20,811 nt of DNA from Hofstenia miamia (GCA_900660155.1 CABFPE010001865.1:1-20811), one strand, 5' to 3'. Counted from the first letter of the stretch, positions 9,819-20,440 are shown. Notes: generated from the sequence alone by a model not told the origin. Numbers and translations are program-made.

Positions 9819-11573
9819 TCTTGAGACGTGGTAGGATCATCAGTTGCTAGATCAACAAGGTTTCCAACATGAGGTAACTCATCAGGCTCATTTATGATAA
9901 ATCCTTCACTGTCAGCAATTAGTTGTATCTTGGCTTTACACTGGGACTTGAGTTACCCCTTTTCTCCACAAGTGAAGCATCAGACTGAGGACATATTGAA
10001 TCCCTTTTTAGAAATCATGTGCTTTCTCATTTCAAGCCTTTTTGTACCAGAGAAGTTAGTAATATCCTTGTTGATTCACTGAGAGTTATGCAGCATGTAA
10101 ACCACGCTGATGGCTTTTCTAATAATTTCATGCAGGCTCTCCTCTGGATCACACTTGACCTCCAGCCTGTTCCTGATGGATGGAGGGAAACCTCAACATA
10201 TGTAGGAAAAAAGATCATGGTGCAAGTATTCACTTGATAGGCTGCTCAGTCGAAATAGTTGCTCAACCTGGGTGATATAATTCCTTATGTCATCGCCAAA
10301 CTTAAATGACATGTTGCACAGCAAAGTTTTATACTGGTGTTTGATGTGTGGAGCTCTATAGTGATCTTCAAAAAACCCAATTAATAATTGGTAATTGGTT
10401 TTAATATTGCGTTCAAGCATCATATATTGGTTATAAGCCAAGCTGCTGAGGTAGAGTGGGAACTGAGACACTGCGGACTCCTGCAAGTTTTTATATTGCT
10501 TCATCATGAGCTCGAATAAAAAGAACCACTCATCAAAAGATTGTGATATGGCATCAATCTGGCTGGTAAATTTTGGGAGAACTGAATGTTTGCTAAACTC
10601 CTACATTTGTCTGTTAGACTCAAGAGGAATAATAGATTTCTGATACCTTGGTTGATCTTTTGCACCTGATGGTCCCTGAAGTGGACTAGTATCACTTACA
10701 TGTTCTTTGAAAGTAGGCACCACTGCAGTGCTCACTGGGTCTGACAGTGATTGAACATACACAGTCTGAGGAGTAGCTCCAGTGGTGAGGGTAGACACTT
10801 GAGTAAGAGCTGATTGTGTGGACGTGGGGTGACTGCTCAGAGAGTTTGTGCAAAGTGGAATGGAGTTAGGGATTACCAGAGAGTCTTCAAAATATGGAGC
10901 TGTATGTGCGGGGTGGCTCACACCAACTGATTGAACCATCTGCGCCACTTGACCAATGATCCTTTCTGCTAGCTCATCCAAGGCTTTGTTGAGTGTGGCT
11001 TGAGTTACATACTCATCACTTCAGCATGACCACACCCCCTCTCAGTGGTTTGAATTATTGACAGCATTCTTTAACTCGTGAATCTGCAACTCTAAGGCAA
11101 TGGTCGACTCTAGCTTCTGCCTTTCCATCCTCTGGTATCCCACGTGCTGTGTATTAATTTCAGCCTGGAGAGACTCCACATGACGTTCACTCTCCATCCT
11201 TAATGCCACTTTCTTAGATAAGGCTTCTTTCAAATGTTTGATTTCAATGTAGTGGATGTCAAACTGTGGAATGGACTGGTTAGCAGCACTGGCATGGCTG
11301 CAAGGACGACTAGGAATCAGAGGAACATTCTGAGTGTTCAAGATATGGTGCAAGTTTCAGTGAAATCCTGGGCTCATGGTGCTGGCATTGCTGTAAGGGA
11401 TGGTCAAAGTATTCTGATCCATCCTTTGCATAATCAGGGTAGGAGAATTGGGCTGAGACAAATCAAGTAAAGGTCCAACAGTACAAGGGCTACCAACACT
11501 TGTACAGGGGACACTCCGCATTGGAGAAGCTCCCAAAAGTAGGGGAATAAGTAACAGTATGACTAGAATCCAT
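9809..11573 (-). pseudogene. Copy B gag (decayed)
   Basis: Starts at ATG 11573-11571, conserved with copy C and with A at -3 and G at +4, and stops at TAG 9811-9809. It aligns with C gag throughout: Ser/Thr/Pro-rich N-terminus, coiled coil (about 11080-11250), capsid-like region (about 10130-10560) and zinc knuckle (about 9985). A +1 insertion lies soon after the start (about 11540). In-frame TGAs include 11359-11357 and 10192-10190 plus two near 11040 and 11000, with a TAG near 10600. The knuckle His codon is TAA. Gag would form the particle shell and bind RNA. Confidence 0.86.
9812..9818 (-). promoter_or_regulatory. -1 ribosomal frameshift site, gag to pro-pol (copy B)
   Basis: The minus strand reads GAT TTA AAT TAG in the gag frame. 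The heptamer T TTA AAT fits the canonical X XXY YYZ slippery pattern and touches the gag stop. A -1 slip continues into the protease frame, which is open from here. Copy C has the same arrangement. Confidence 0.75.
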
Positions 11574-11966
11574 AATGACTTAATAACAATTTCCAATGAC
11601 TGACAGTAGGGAGCACTTCCACAAACACAAAAGTAAACATGGGCTCATAGAAGCAGTGACAAGTAACAGACCAAATTGGGGAACATGGTGGTATTTGGTA
11701 ATAAATCCAACACATAAAGCACTAAGAAAGTAAAACAAAATAAGGAGTTTAACAAATGACATCAGCCAAACAAGACACACTAAGGGTTTTGTCACCATCA
11801 TTTGAGGGTGGAGAAGTTGGGTTACACATCAATAGGTGAACTTACACTGAAGTCTTACAGTGATCAGGGGAAACAACTATTCCAGCTGATACTCACCAAA
11901 AACAAAAGCCAACTAACATCCAGACTATTGAAAGAAACAACAGGATTAGATAGTTATCACCTCAGC
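11574..11966 (-). mobile_element. Copy B 5' untranslated leader
   Basis: Lies between PBS and gag ATG and aligns with the leaders of A and C (for example the TGATCAGGGGAAACAACTAT block at 11860-11879). No long open frame is shared among the copies, so it is best read as leader/packaging sequence. Confidence 0.75.
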
Positions 11967-11984
11967 ATCCTGTCACATTTGCCA
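11967..11984 (-). other. Copy B primer-binding site (decayed)
   Basis: Minus strand TGGCAAATGTGACAGGAT directly follows the LTR end. It has four differences from the 18-bp tRNA-Arg match of copy A. Confidence 0.75.
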
Positions 11985-12160
11985 TGTAGAATCATGGGCT
12001 GGTAGGGTAATTTAACTAGGAAACTAATTGACTCTGCAGAAGGTTTAAATAGTGTTATGAAACTTATAAACTTATAGATATAACATTGGTAATTCATCCA
12101 AGTAATCAACTACTTTAGGTTAAATCCAAGATGACCAATTCATAGGGCTTCCAGCCAAAG
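11985..12160 (-). repeat. Copy B 5' LTR fragment
   Basis: The inner (3') ~176 bp of the LTR, ending CTACA at 11985. Homology to the other LTRs stops abruptly near 12160. Relative to the B 3' LTR there is an internal deletion of about 34 bp near 12062, with an AAC microhomology at its edges. Confidence 0.82.
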
Positions 12161-15100
12161 CAACCTTCTGCATTGACATTAAGTTCCTCAGTACTGTTCT
12201 AGTTTCAGCTCCTGATTCTACAGTACACTTAATATTGAGTGTTAAATTGATAAATTCAAGACTTGATATCAAGATTTCATAAATATTTGAGAATCAAGAA
12301 CAAGAAATTTTGTTTTGAGACATTCAACATTTGAAATTTGTGATCTTGAAACCCCTAGTCAGAAATGACGTATATGTAATCAAATCTAGTAATGGGTTAA
12401 TATTAAAAAATCTAGGAAATTTTAAAAACTGGCAACTATTTCTATTAAAAATTATGTAAAAGTTAGATATTTTAAAGCATTTCAAAATTTCATAAAATTC
12501 CCCCATTCAATTTTTATATTCAAAAAAACCAGGAGCTTTTGAGTCCTTAGAATTTGAACACAAATAAGCTGACAAATCCTTATTGGATACACTCAAAAGA
12601 GAAACTTAACCTCAAGTTTGTTTGAAAATCCACTTGAAAATACCATATAAATTGAAACATTTTAAATTTCAGTTTGTTTATCTTACATAAATAATTAAAT
12701 TTTAGCTAACAAAAAATTCAACTTCTATTTAAAAAAATTACTTGAACTCTAAATGTAAAAACTTGTACTTGGCCTAAGAAATCCAAGCTCAACTAAAAAA
12801 ACTCTGGAATAAACTATTGATAAAAATTAAAAATTTTGGAATTTGTAGGGGGAGGCCATAAAAACATTGAATGATGTACAATCCAATGAAAAACATGAAA
12901 TGTAAAATATTGAATGAAAACAATAACCATCAATGAAATTTACTAAAAATTTGCTTTTGCAGCATAATTTTGCATTTGTTATAATAATATCCACATAAGT
13001 CTTCTGCCTACAATGACTTAGCCTCTTCATTCACCTGCATGATTTTATGTTTTTCATTATAATATTTTCATAAATTTTCTGTCCAGTGGTACACTTTTGC
13101 TGTTTTTATGTAATTTATCATTAATGTGATCAAAAATAAAACTAGCCTACCCCACAAAAATAGCACTGAAAACACACTAATGGAGGAGAAATATGAAAAT
13201 TCTGATAAAACAACTCAAGATATATCAGCATGTGAAAATATAAAGAAAATTCATAAAAAGCAAATAGCATTCCTGCACAAAAATATTGGGTTATTTTGTA
13301 GCACAATCCAAAGCATAATGCTTCTAATGAAGATGATTAGCTGAAACTAAGATCAAATTATGATTATTAATTAAAAAGCAATTTAAGTTCAATTATCAGA
13401 TTATCTTTGTAAATGCAACTAAGTATTAATATAGCAAATTAGTACTTTTCATTGAATTTGACCAAACAAAGTGGGCAAATTCACTTCCATTATTTTTAGC
13501 CATTTTTGGCAGATGATACAAATTTGAATTTCTAATGACAGGTACTTTTTGAAAGTTAACTATAAATATGCAAGAGATCATTTTGGAAATTGTTGAAGTA
13601 AATTCTTTGGAAATCTTATCTTTAGATTTTATATTGGTTTGCTTATTTATACAAAATGTCAAGCTAAATGGTAAATGCAGTAGTAGTGGTTTGGGCACAC
13701 ATTGAGAGTGACTCAAGGGTCCTTGATCCAAACCATGAACCTGCATTTATGTTAGGTATATAAATAGGAGTTTTTTCCCCATTTAGCTGGCTACTGATTC
13801 TTTCTTTTACATGTATCTAATAATTGATATCAGCAGAAGGGCTATATAGCCTACCATAGGTTATAAATATTATATCTTATAGACTTAGGTGACCCATAAT
13901 AGACCAATAAATAGACTAAGCATGTATTATAGTTATTTAAATGTAAGGTAGGAAGCTGCAAGTTATTATGTAACCTATTTTAATTAACTTATTTAAAGCC
14001 AATAGTTTTTGGTAATGGCTAAAGTAATAATTATTAAGCAGCTAGTGGCATTGCAAGGTTGCAAGGTAACATAAATACACATTACAAATTTAGTTTAAGT
14101 CAGTTACAAATAGCATTGAGAACTACACTGAGTTAGGATAGGGAACCCATAAGAACATCATTTAGCTGAGGCTTGGAACCACTTAATCAGTGATGGAAAC
14201 ACAAGTGAGGTGATTCAGAGATCAGAGTCAGCCAGAGGCCATACCCAAATCACTGAGCAGAGCTACAATGGCGGGGTACCTAAACAGTATCCAGTTAATC
14301 TAGTTAAGTGAAGATTAACTAAAACAGATACAACATCGCAGTAAATAGTTAACATACATACATCCCTACCCACTTAGAATGAAGAACAATGATTTAAAAG
14401 AATAATTTAATCTATGTCAATGCTTGGTAGTGGATGCTACAAATTATTTGTAGGAAAAGATAATTCACATCAGCAGACAAATAAAATTAACTTTATAGTA
14501 AAATCATATTGCCATGAAGAAATTCTTTAATGACTAACATTCTGTTTTATTCACTCAATTCTTGTCATTTGATGTTTTCATTCAATGTTTTTCATAAATA
14601 AAATTAGTCTGTAGCACATTTTTTCATAATGAATTCTTTCAAAATATCTATTTGAAATAAGGGACACCTGCATTTGAGCAAATGAAAAAATTGAGTGAGG
14701 TAGTTAGGGTTAAGACTAAATAATCATTGAAAACAAGCTTAGAAAAAAATACAAATTTGTCAAAATTATTTTTCTTAGCAGTCTATAATTATTCCTGTCA
14801 CATGATTTTAATATACATTTTGAAAGAATTCATTATGAAAGGTTATAGGATTGGATGCCATGGTTTGTACTTTTTTCATTCTATAAAATCTCAAATCTTA
14901 TAAAAATTTCTCTCAGATTGGTTTTTGCAGTCATTTTTATAATGGAAATGTGTCCATTAAATAATAAATTTGAAAGGATTTAAGATAAAAACATATCTCA
15001 CCATAGCCCACCTGGAGAAAACTTTGCACAAATATTTTTTGTGAAATCAATATTTGATTTAAAGAATGGAATACATTGGATATCTGATATATTTTGGATT

Positions 15101-15256
15101 TGGATTGATAATATTTGGCTTTACCTTTTCCAACAATTCCAATTTCAAAATTACATTCAAGTTCTTTATTCTTAGATTGCAGTGGCTTCCACACATACAT
15201 TTCTAAAATTTTAAAAATTTGTAAGCCAAATTCGGATTTTTGGTTTTTAAAAAGCA
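12161..15256. other. AT-rich spacer between copies B and C
   Basis: About 3.1 kb with no supported gene. The longest open stretches (about 106 codons at 13426-13746 minus and 87 codons at 14937-15200 minus) have no recognisable domain, are AT-rich and are expected by chance. I found no LTR remnant. The only notable structures are the inverted repeat at 14622-14840 and a somewhat GC-richer patch at about 14100-14340 that I cannot identify. Confidence 0.6.
14622..14840. repeat. Perfect 24-bp inverted repeat flanking 171 bp
   Basis: The arm at 14622-14645 is the exact reverse complement of 14817-14840, each centred on AATGAATTC-type sequence. The 219-bp unit resembles a miniature inverted-repeat element in shape, but I see no convincing target-site duplication outside the arms. 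Confidence 0.7.
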
Positions 15257-15721
15257 GTTATGTATAAGGAAATAATAAATCTCTCTTTCATAATTCAACA
15301 CGTACATGCACTTATAAAACCTAACACTGTGATGATACCATGCTGTTGGCTAGCACAAATATCTGGCAATTACAGATTATTTAATAGTGAGCTGAGAGAT
15401 AACAATGAAAATGAGAGTTTGTATTTTCTGAAGTGAGATAGAAATTAAAAAGTGAGACAAATAGGGTAGCACCAGTCAATAGGTTAAGCACTTTACTTTT
15501 GGATGCTCCGCTTTGGCTGGAAGCCATAGGAATTGGTCATCTTGGATCTTACCTAAAGTAGTTTTGTTACTTGGATGAATTACCAATGTTACATCTATAA
15601 GTTATAAGTTCTATGTTATTCTGTTTCCCGGAATTGTGGCTGTTCTTTGAACACTATTCAAACCTTCTGCAGAGTCAATTAAGTTTCTAGTTAAGTTTCC
15701 CTACCAGCCCATGATTCTACA
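15257..15721 (+). repeat. Copy C 5' LTR fragment
   Basis: Reverse complement of the copy A LTR from about 254 to 725, ending GATTCTACA at 15721. The U3 end is missing: homology starts abruptly at GTTATGTATAAGG. It keeps the AATAAA at 15274-15279. Confidence 0.87.
15274..15279 (+). promoter_or_regulatory. Candidate polyadenylation signal in copy C LTR
   Basis: AATAAA in the GGAAATAATAAA context shared with copies A and B. Confidence 0.45.
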
Positions 15722-15739
15722 TGGTGACCATGACAGGAC
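15722..15739 (+). other. Copy C primer-binding site
   Basis: TGGTGACCATGACAGGAC directly after the LTR end. It differs from the copy A site at two bases, one CpG to TpG and one CpG to CpA. Confidence 0.82.
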
Positions 15740-16148
15740 GCTGACATGATAACTCTTTAATCTTGTTGTTTTCTTTCGATGGTTTGGTTGTTAGTTGGTT
15801 TTTCGTTTTGGTGCATATCAGCTGGGATAGTTGTTTCCCCTGATCACTGTGAGACTTCAGAGAAAGTTACCTATCAATGTGTTCATTAACTTCCTCACCC
15901 TTGAAGGATGGCGACGAAGCCTTTAGTGTTTCTTATTTGGCTGATGTCAACTGTTAAATTTCTTGTTTGTTTTACTTTTACTAGTGCTTTAATATGTTGG
16001 ATTTATTACCAAATACTGCCATGTTCATTTCCCCCTTTTTCGTCTGTTAATCACTGTTAATCCCTTGAGTTGTGCTTTTCTTTCATGTGTGTGGAAGTGC
16101 TCCCCACTGTCAGTTCTAGAAGTTATTGTTTTGCTCTCTAAAGTTATA
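15740..16148 (+). mobile_element. Copy C 5' untranslated leader
   Basis: Lies between the PBS and the conserved gag ATG. The first ~240 bp match the copy A leader and the rest matches copy B. An open stretch in the gag frame begins upstream at 16065 but has no ATG before 16149 that is shared with copy B, so the gag start is placed at 16149. Confidence 0.7.
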
Positions 16149-17921
16149 ATGGATTCTAGTTGTACTGTTGTTTACTCTCCTACTTTTGGGACTTCTCCAA
16201 TTCAGAGTGTCCCCTGTGCAAGTGTTGGTAACCAGGACGTTACCCCTTGTACCATTGGATCATTACTTAATTTTTCCCAGCCTTCTTCTCCCACTCCAAT
16301 CACCCAAAGGATGGATCAGAATGCCTCTACCATCCCGTACAGTGATGCCAGTGCAATGAGTCCATCATATCATCAAAATATGCGACGTGTGTTAAACTCT
16401 CAGAATGCTCCTCCAATTCCCATGTGTCCATGCAGTTATGTTAGTGGTAACGATCAATCAACGTCCCAGATTGATGTGCGCCTCACAGAAATTGATCATT
16501 TGAAAGAGGCGTTATCCCAACAGGTAGCTCTGAGGATGGAAAGCAAATGCCAAGTGGAGTCCCTTCAGGCCAAAATCAACACCCAACATGTGGCTTACCA
16601 ACAGATGGAACGACAGATGTTGGAGTCGACTATTGCTCTGGAATTGCAAATCCATGAATTGAAGGGTGCTGTTAACAACTCAAATTGCCAAGAGGAGGCG
16701 TCATCTAATTGAAATGATGAATATGTTACCCATGCTGTGTTGAATGAAGCATTAGAGGAATTAGCTGAGAGGATCATAGATCGAGTGGTTCAGTTAGTGG
16801 GCACTGGCCAACCTCCTCCAGCTGTTCCTTTGTTCAGAGGGTCCTCTTCTGTACTGTGTTCCACTAGTCCTTCACATAGTCAACCTACTTTTGCTCAGTT
16901 GGCTCTCATGCAAGTATCTACATTAACTACCAGAGCCACACCTCAAACAGGGTATGTACAGTCATTGCCTGACCTGGTGAGCACTGTTGTAGTTCCCCCG
17001 TTCAAGGAACATGTTAGTGATACTAGTCCACTTACTGGAAAAGCTGGCATGAAAGACCAGCCTAGATACTGAGATTCTATTCTTCCTCTTGAGTCCAATG
17101 GACAGATACAACTATATAGCAAACACACTGTTCTTCCCAAATTCACCAGGCAAATTGACACCATGTCGCAGTCTTTTGACAAATGGTTTTTCTTGTTCGA
17201 GTTAATGATGAAACAACACAAAAATTCACAAGAGTCAGCCGTCTCACAGTTCCCCTTATATCTTAACGGACTGGCATACAATCAATACATGATGCTTGAT
17301 CATAACATCAAAACTGACTACCAGCTATTGGTTGGTTTCTTTGAGGATCATTACCAAGCACCCCACATTAAACATCAGTATAAGACATTATTATGTGACA
17401 TGTCCTTCAAATTTGGTGACGAAATTCGGAATTATATCACCCAGGTCAAATGCCTGTTTCATCTAATTAGTCTCTTTAGAGAGTATTCGCGACATGATTT
17501 ATTTTCGTACATATGCTGAGGTTTTCCTTCATTGATGACAAATCGAGACTTGGAAGTTCTATGCGACCCTGAAGATAGCCTCCATGAGATTATCCGGAAG
17601 GCCATCAGCGTAGTTTACATGCTCCAGAATTCTCAAAGAATCAACAACTATATGTCTAGTTTGTCGGGTGTGTCTAGCACAAAGAACTTTGAGCCAAGGA
17701 GGCCTGCAGTTGCCAAAAAAGTATTTGATTTATCATCAGTAAGATGTTTCACTTGCAGGGAAAAAGGACATCTTAAATCCCAGTGCAAGGCTAAAGTGCA
17801 GCTTATCACAGACGGAGAAGGTTTCATTATTGAAGAGCCGCCAACTACTGAGTCATTGTGTGTTGATAATCTTGTTGACTTGGAGCCTGACCACCCAACT
17901 ACATCCTTGGATTTAAATTAA
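16149..17921 (+). pseudogene. Copy C gag (about 590 codons, three in-frame TGA)
   Basis: Starts at ATG 16149 (A at -3, G at +4) and stops at TAA 17919-17921. One frame runs throughout, broken only by TGA at 16710, 17070 and 17517. Domains in order: Ser/Thr/Pro/Gln-rich N-terminus; coiled coil at about residues 108-178 (TEIDHLKEAL through ALELQIHEL); a second low-complexity region; a capsid-like helical region at about residues 339-500 (FDKWFFLFELMM onward); and one CCHC zinc knuckle, CFTCREKGHLKSQC, at about residues 533-546. Gag forms the particle and binds genomic RNA. The first and third TGAs are shared with copy B. Without the TGAs the gene would be intact, unlike B, which also has an indel. 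Confidence 0.87.
17912..17918 (+). promoter_or_regulatory. -1 ribosomal frameshift site, gag to pro-pol (copy C)
   Basis: Gag-frame codons read GAT TTA AAT TAA. The slippery heptamer T TTA AAT abuts the stop. In the -1 frame the sequence is open straight into protease. The heptamer and its contact with the stop are identical in copy B although the stop codon differs (TAG versus TAA). Confidence 0.78.
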
Positions 17922-18750
17922 TTGGAGCGCCGCCTCCCATAAACTGTGCACACAACATCTTAGTAATCACCCAGTTAATAAGGAAGAATCTAATACCTGT
18001 CAAGATGAATGGCAATATCTTCAACGCCATGGTGGATACTGGAGCTGCGGCTTCTATAATCAGTGATGAGTGCTGTAGGGAGTTATGTTTGAATCAAGAC
18101 TCTTTGGATCCCTCTGGTGCGAAGCTTATCAATGCTTCTGGAAACCCTCTTTCTCTAAAAGGGAAGTTAAAGGATGCTTCGATAAAAATTCACACAGAGC
18201 CCTTTGAAGTAGACCTTTTGGTAATCAACACGTCAAATCATCGCCTCCCGTATGATCTCATCCTGGGAAATGATTTTCTGGAATGAAACTCTTGTGTGAT
18301 CAATTTCAAAAATAACACAATTTCTATTAAAGACCAGGAAGCTATGCAATTGGCTACTATTCCTGAGAAGGAAGTCATCTTTAATCTGGAAGAACCCATA
18401 TCCATTGAACCCAAGCACTGGACTCGAGTTGCCATATCCTCTGATGATAGTATTAATGGCGACATAATGATTTCGGGACAGAGAGGCAAGTATGTGCATG
18501 GAATCTTTTTTTCGCCAGACTTGTGCAGAGTGATAAAAGGAAAAACACATGTTACTGTTCTAAATGGAGCAACTTCTCCTGTCAAGATTGGAGTTTCTCA
18601 ATTGCAGTTAGTAGGAGTGCCAGTCAGAGTCGAAAACATCCCTGTCACCTGTCTACCAATATGTACCGCCGTTCATGATCTGGGAGATCCCGTAAGTCCA
18701 CTTAAAGTACCAACAGTCACTGAAAATTCTCATCTGCACCTCAACCAGAG
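17915..18750 (+). pseudogene. Copy C protease and protease-RT linker
   Basis: Retropepsin-like aspartic protease in the -1 frame to gag. The active site DTGAA is intact (Asp codon 18035-18037) and is followed by the hydrophobic SII segment; LILGNDFLE marks the C-terminal part. A TGA at 18284-18286 aligns with TGG in copy B. The linker ends in a run of GA repeats (about 18742-18757) whose 2-bp extra length relative to B moves RT to another frame. The protease would cleave Gag and Pol polyproteins inside the particle. Confidence 0.87.
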
Positions 18751-19599
18751 AGAGAGAGAAAGTCATTGGTCTCTTTACTTCATAGTAAGCATGATGTGTT
18801 TAATTACAGTACAATTAGCATCAGCCAAGCATTAGGCAAGGAGCACGTAATTGAATTGAAGCATGATCAACCAATTAGGTTACCAGTACGCCATGTACCA
18901 GAAAATTTGAAACCCGAGTATGAAAAGATCTTGAGTGATTTGATCAAAAGTGGAATAATACAAGGAAGTAACAGCCCTTACACTGCTCCTACCATGTTCA
19001 TTCAACAAGGCAAGAAGTATCAGCTGTGTATCAACTTTCAAAAGCTGAATGACATAACAATCAAGGATGCATATCCCCTGCCGAGGATCAAAGACCTCCT
19101 CTACAATGCCAGTAAATACAAATTTTTTTCCTGCCTCAACTTATGCAAAGCTTACTGGCAGGTACTGATGCGCCCTTCCAACATCTCTAAAACCGCCTTC
19201 ATCACCCCTTATGGGTTATACGAGTGGAAGTATATGGCCTTTGGCCTATGTAATGCGCCAGCTACCTTTCAGCGCTATGTCACTAAGGTTCTCAAGGATG
19301 ATGCCAACCTTCTCGAGCCTGGCATATCAGCTTACATAGACGACATCTTGGTTGTGAGCAATACTTTTGAAGAACATCTAACTAAACTTGGTTGGACCTT
19401 AGATTTATTGCAGAAGGCAGGATTGAAAGTTAACAGAACAAAGTGCTCATTAGCCCAGACAAAAGTAATTTTTCTTGGCTGAGTCATTGAACCAGGCAAG
19501 ATCTTGATAAAGAACAACACTAAAGATTTCCTGGAAAAGATACAAATGCCACAGAGCCACTGAGACGTTCAGCAATTAATGGGTTTCCTTAATTACTAT
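18751..19599 (+). pseudogene. Copy C reverse transcriptase (first catalytic Asp lost)
   Basis: Open from the GA-repeat frameshift to TGA 19480-19482. Motifs in order: NSPYTAPTMF, KYQLCINFQKLN (the two Gln are Arg in most relatives), SCLNLCKAYWQV, MAFGLCNAPATFQR, AYIDDILV (YIDD intact, Asp codons 19339-19344), LLQKAGLKV and FLG-VIEPG. The first catalytic Asp is replaced: the motif reads LNL with AAC at 19138-19140, where copy B keeps LDL. Two TGAs (19480, 19561) align with CAA in B. RT would copy the genomic RNA to DNA. As it stands it is inactive by family knowledge. Confidence 0.9.
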
Positions 19600-20430
19600 G
19601 GAATGTTTATCCTAGACGAAAACAATCTCAAACTCAAATTTATTAAAAAAGTCTGTAGATTTCAAGTGGACATGGCAGGAGCAAGAAGTTCTCAATGGCA
19701 TAAAAACTGAACTCAAAAAGATACCATCTTTGAATACTCCCGATTACTCAAAGGATTTTATAATTGATTGAGATGCAAGTGCTGTTGCCATTAGTGGGAT
19801 CTTGAGCCAGGACATCAACAGAGTTGAGAGTCCTGTCCAATATTTTAGCTGAAAACTCAGGGCTTCAGAGAAAAACTATGGCGCGACTAAGTGCGAGATG
19901 CTTGCTTTAGTTGAATCACTGAAGAAATTTCGCTATTTCATACTCGGCTGTAAGTTCACCTTGCAAACTGACAATAGCGCCCTTGCTTGGTTGAAGAAAT
20001 TTAGTGGCGACAAATCAAACATTGTTGCACGATGGATAGAGTACTTAAATGATTTTTCATTCATGATCAAACATTGCCTGGGCAGACTCCACCTGAATGC
20101 CAATTATTGGACGGCATTGCCGAGTTATGAGCAAGATCTCAAAAAGCCAAATGGGGAAAAGATTCCTTTCTCTTTCATCCCTCACACTGAGTATCAACTG
20201 ATACCCGAGATCAATGCAGATAGAAATGGAAAACCCATCCTTACTATCCTCATGAGAGAGGAAATTTCTGAAAAGGAAATAGTTCATTATCAACACTGTG
20301 ATTGGATATTGGACCAAATAATGAAAAGGATGAGGGATCTGTACTTCCCCACTTCTCCAGAAGTGAATCGTTATTTCCATTGTTACAACTGGCACGTGAC
20401 TGATAATGGTCTATTAGTAGTATATATTTG
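19600..20430 (+). pseudogene. Copy C RNase H (3' end of preserved element)
   Basis: A 14-bp deletion near 19618 relative to B shifts frame at the start. The domain then runs to 20431. Acidic positions are in ID-DAS (about 19770, with TGA at 19769-19771 where B has TGT), KCEML (about 19895), QTDNSALAWL (about 19970) and LHLNAN (about 20093), the last being Asn where B and the family have Asp. A TGA at 19850-19852 falls where B and relatives have Arg (FSRKL). Homology to B stops at LLVVY, about 20 residues into the linker to integrase. Confidence 0.85.
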
Positions 20431-20440
20431 AGCATACAAG

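Larger units (their letters stand above)
1968..12160 (-). mobile_element. Copy B: near-full-length Ty3/gypsy-class LTR retrotransposon, 5' truncated and inactive
   Basis: In minus-strand order: partial 5' LTR, PBS, leader, gag, protease, RT, RNase H, integrase, a third ORF (ORFX), polypurine tract and complete 3' LTR. The RT-RNase H-integrase order with a GPY/F-like motif after the integrase core identifies the Ty3/gypsy class. The 5' LTR stops about 180 bp in, at 12160, so a target-site duplication cannot be tested. Many stops (mostly TGA), at least five indels and several lost catalytic residues make it a fossil. The tRNA-Arg primer recalls the mdg1/412 group, but I do not assign a lineage on that alone. 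Confidence 0.92.
15257..20430 (+). mobile_element. Copy C: Ty3/gypsy-class LTR retrotransposon, truncated at both ends and inactive
   Basis: Plus-strand relative of copy B with partial 5' LTR, PBS, leader, gag, protease, RT and RNase H. Homology to the family starts at 15257, inside the LTR, and ends about 20430, just before the integrase zinc-binding domain; integrase, ORFX and 3' LTR are absent. All interior stops I found in the coding frames are TGA. It also has a GA-repeat frameshift near 18745 and a 14-bp deletion near 19618. Confidence 0.92.

Noticed and set aside
13426..13746. 106-codon minus-strand open frame in the spacer
   Set aside because: Isolated, AT-rich, no domain, no neighbouring exon-like frames; a chance open frame is the simpler reading.
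14100..14340. A tRNA-derived SINE in the GC-richer patch
   Set aside because: No convincing A box and B box pair and no A-rich or short-repeat tail.
2875..20430. A variant genetic code reading TGA as an amino acid
   Set aside because: TGA aligns with Arg, Gln, Trp and Cys codons in the other copy, not one residue. CpG decay of CGA explains the TGA/CAA pairs and the losses at conserved Arg positions, and indels and lost catalytic residues show these are dead copies.
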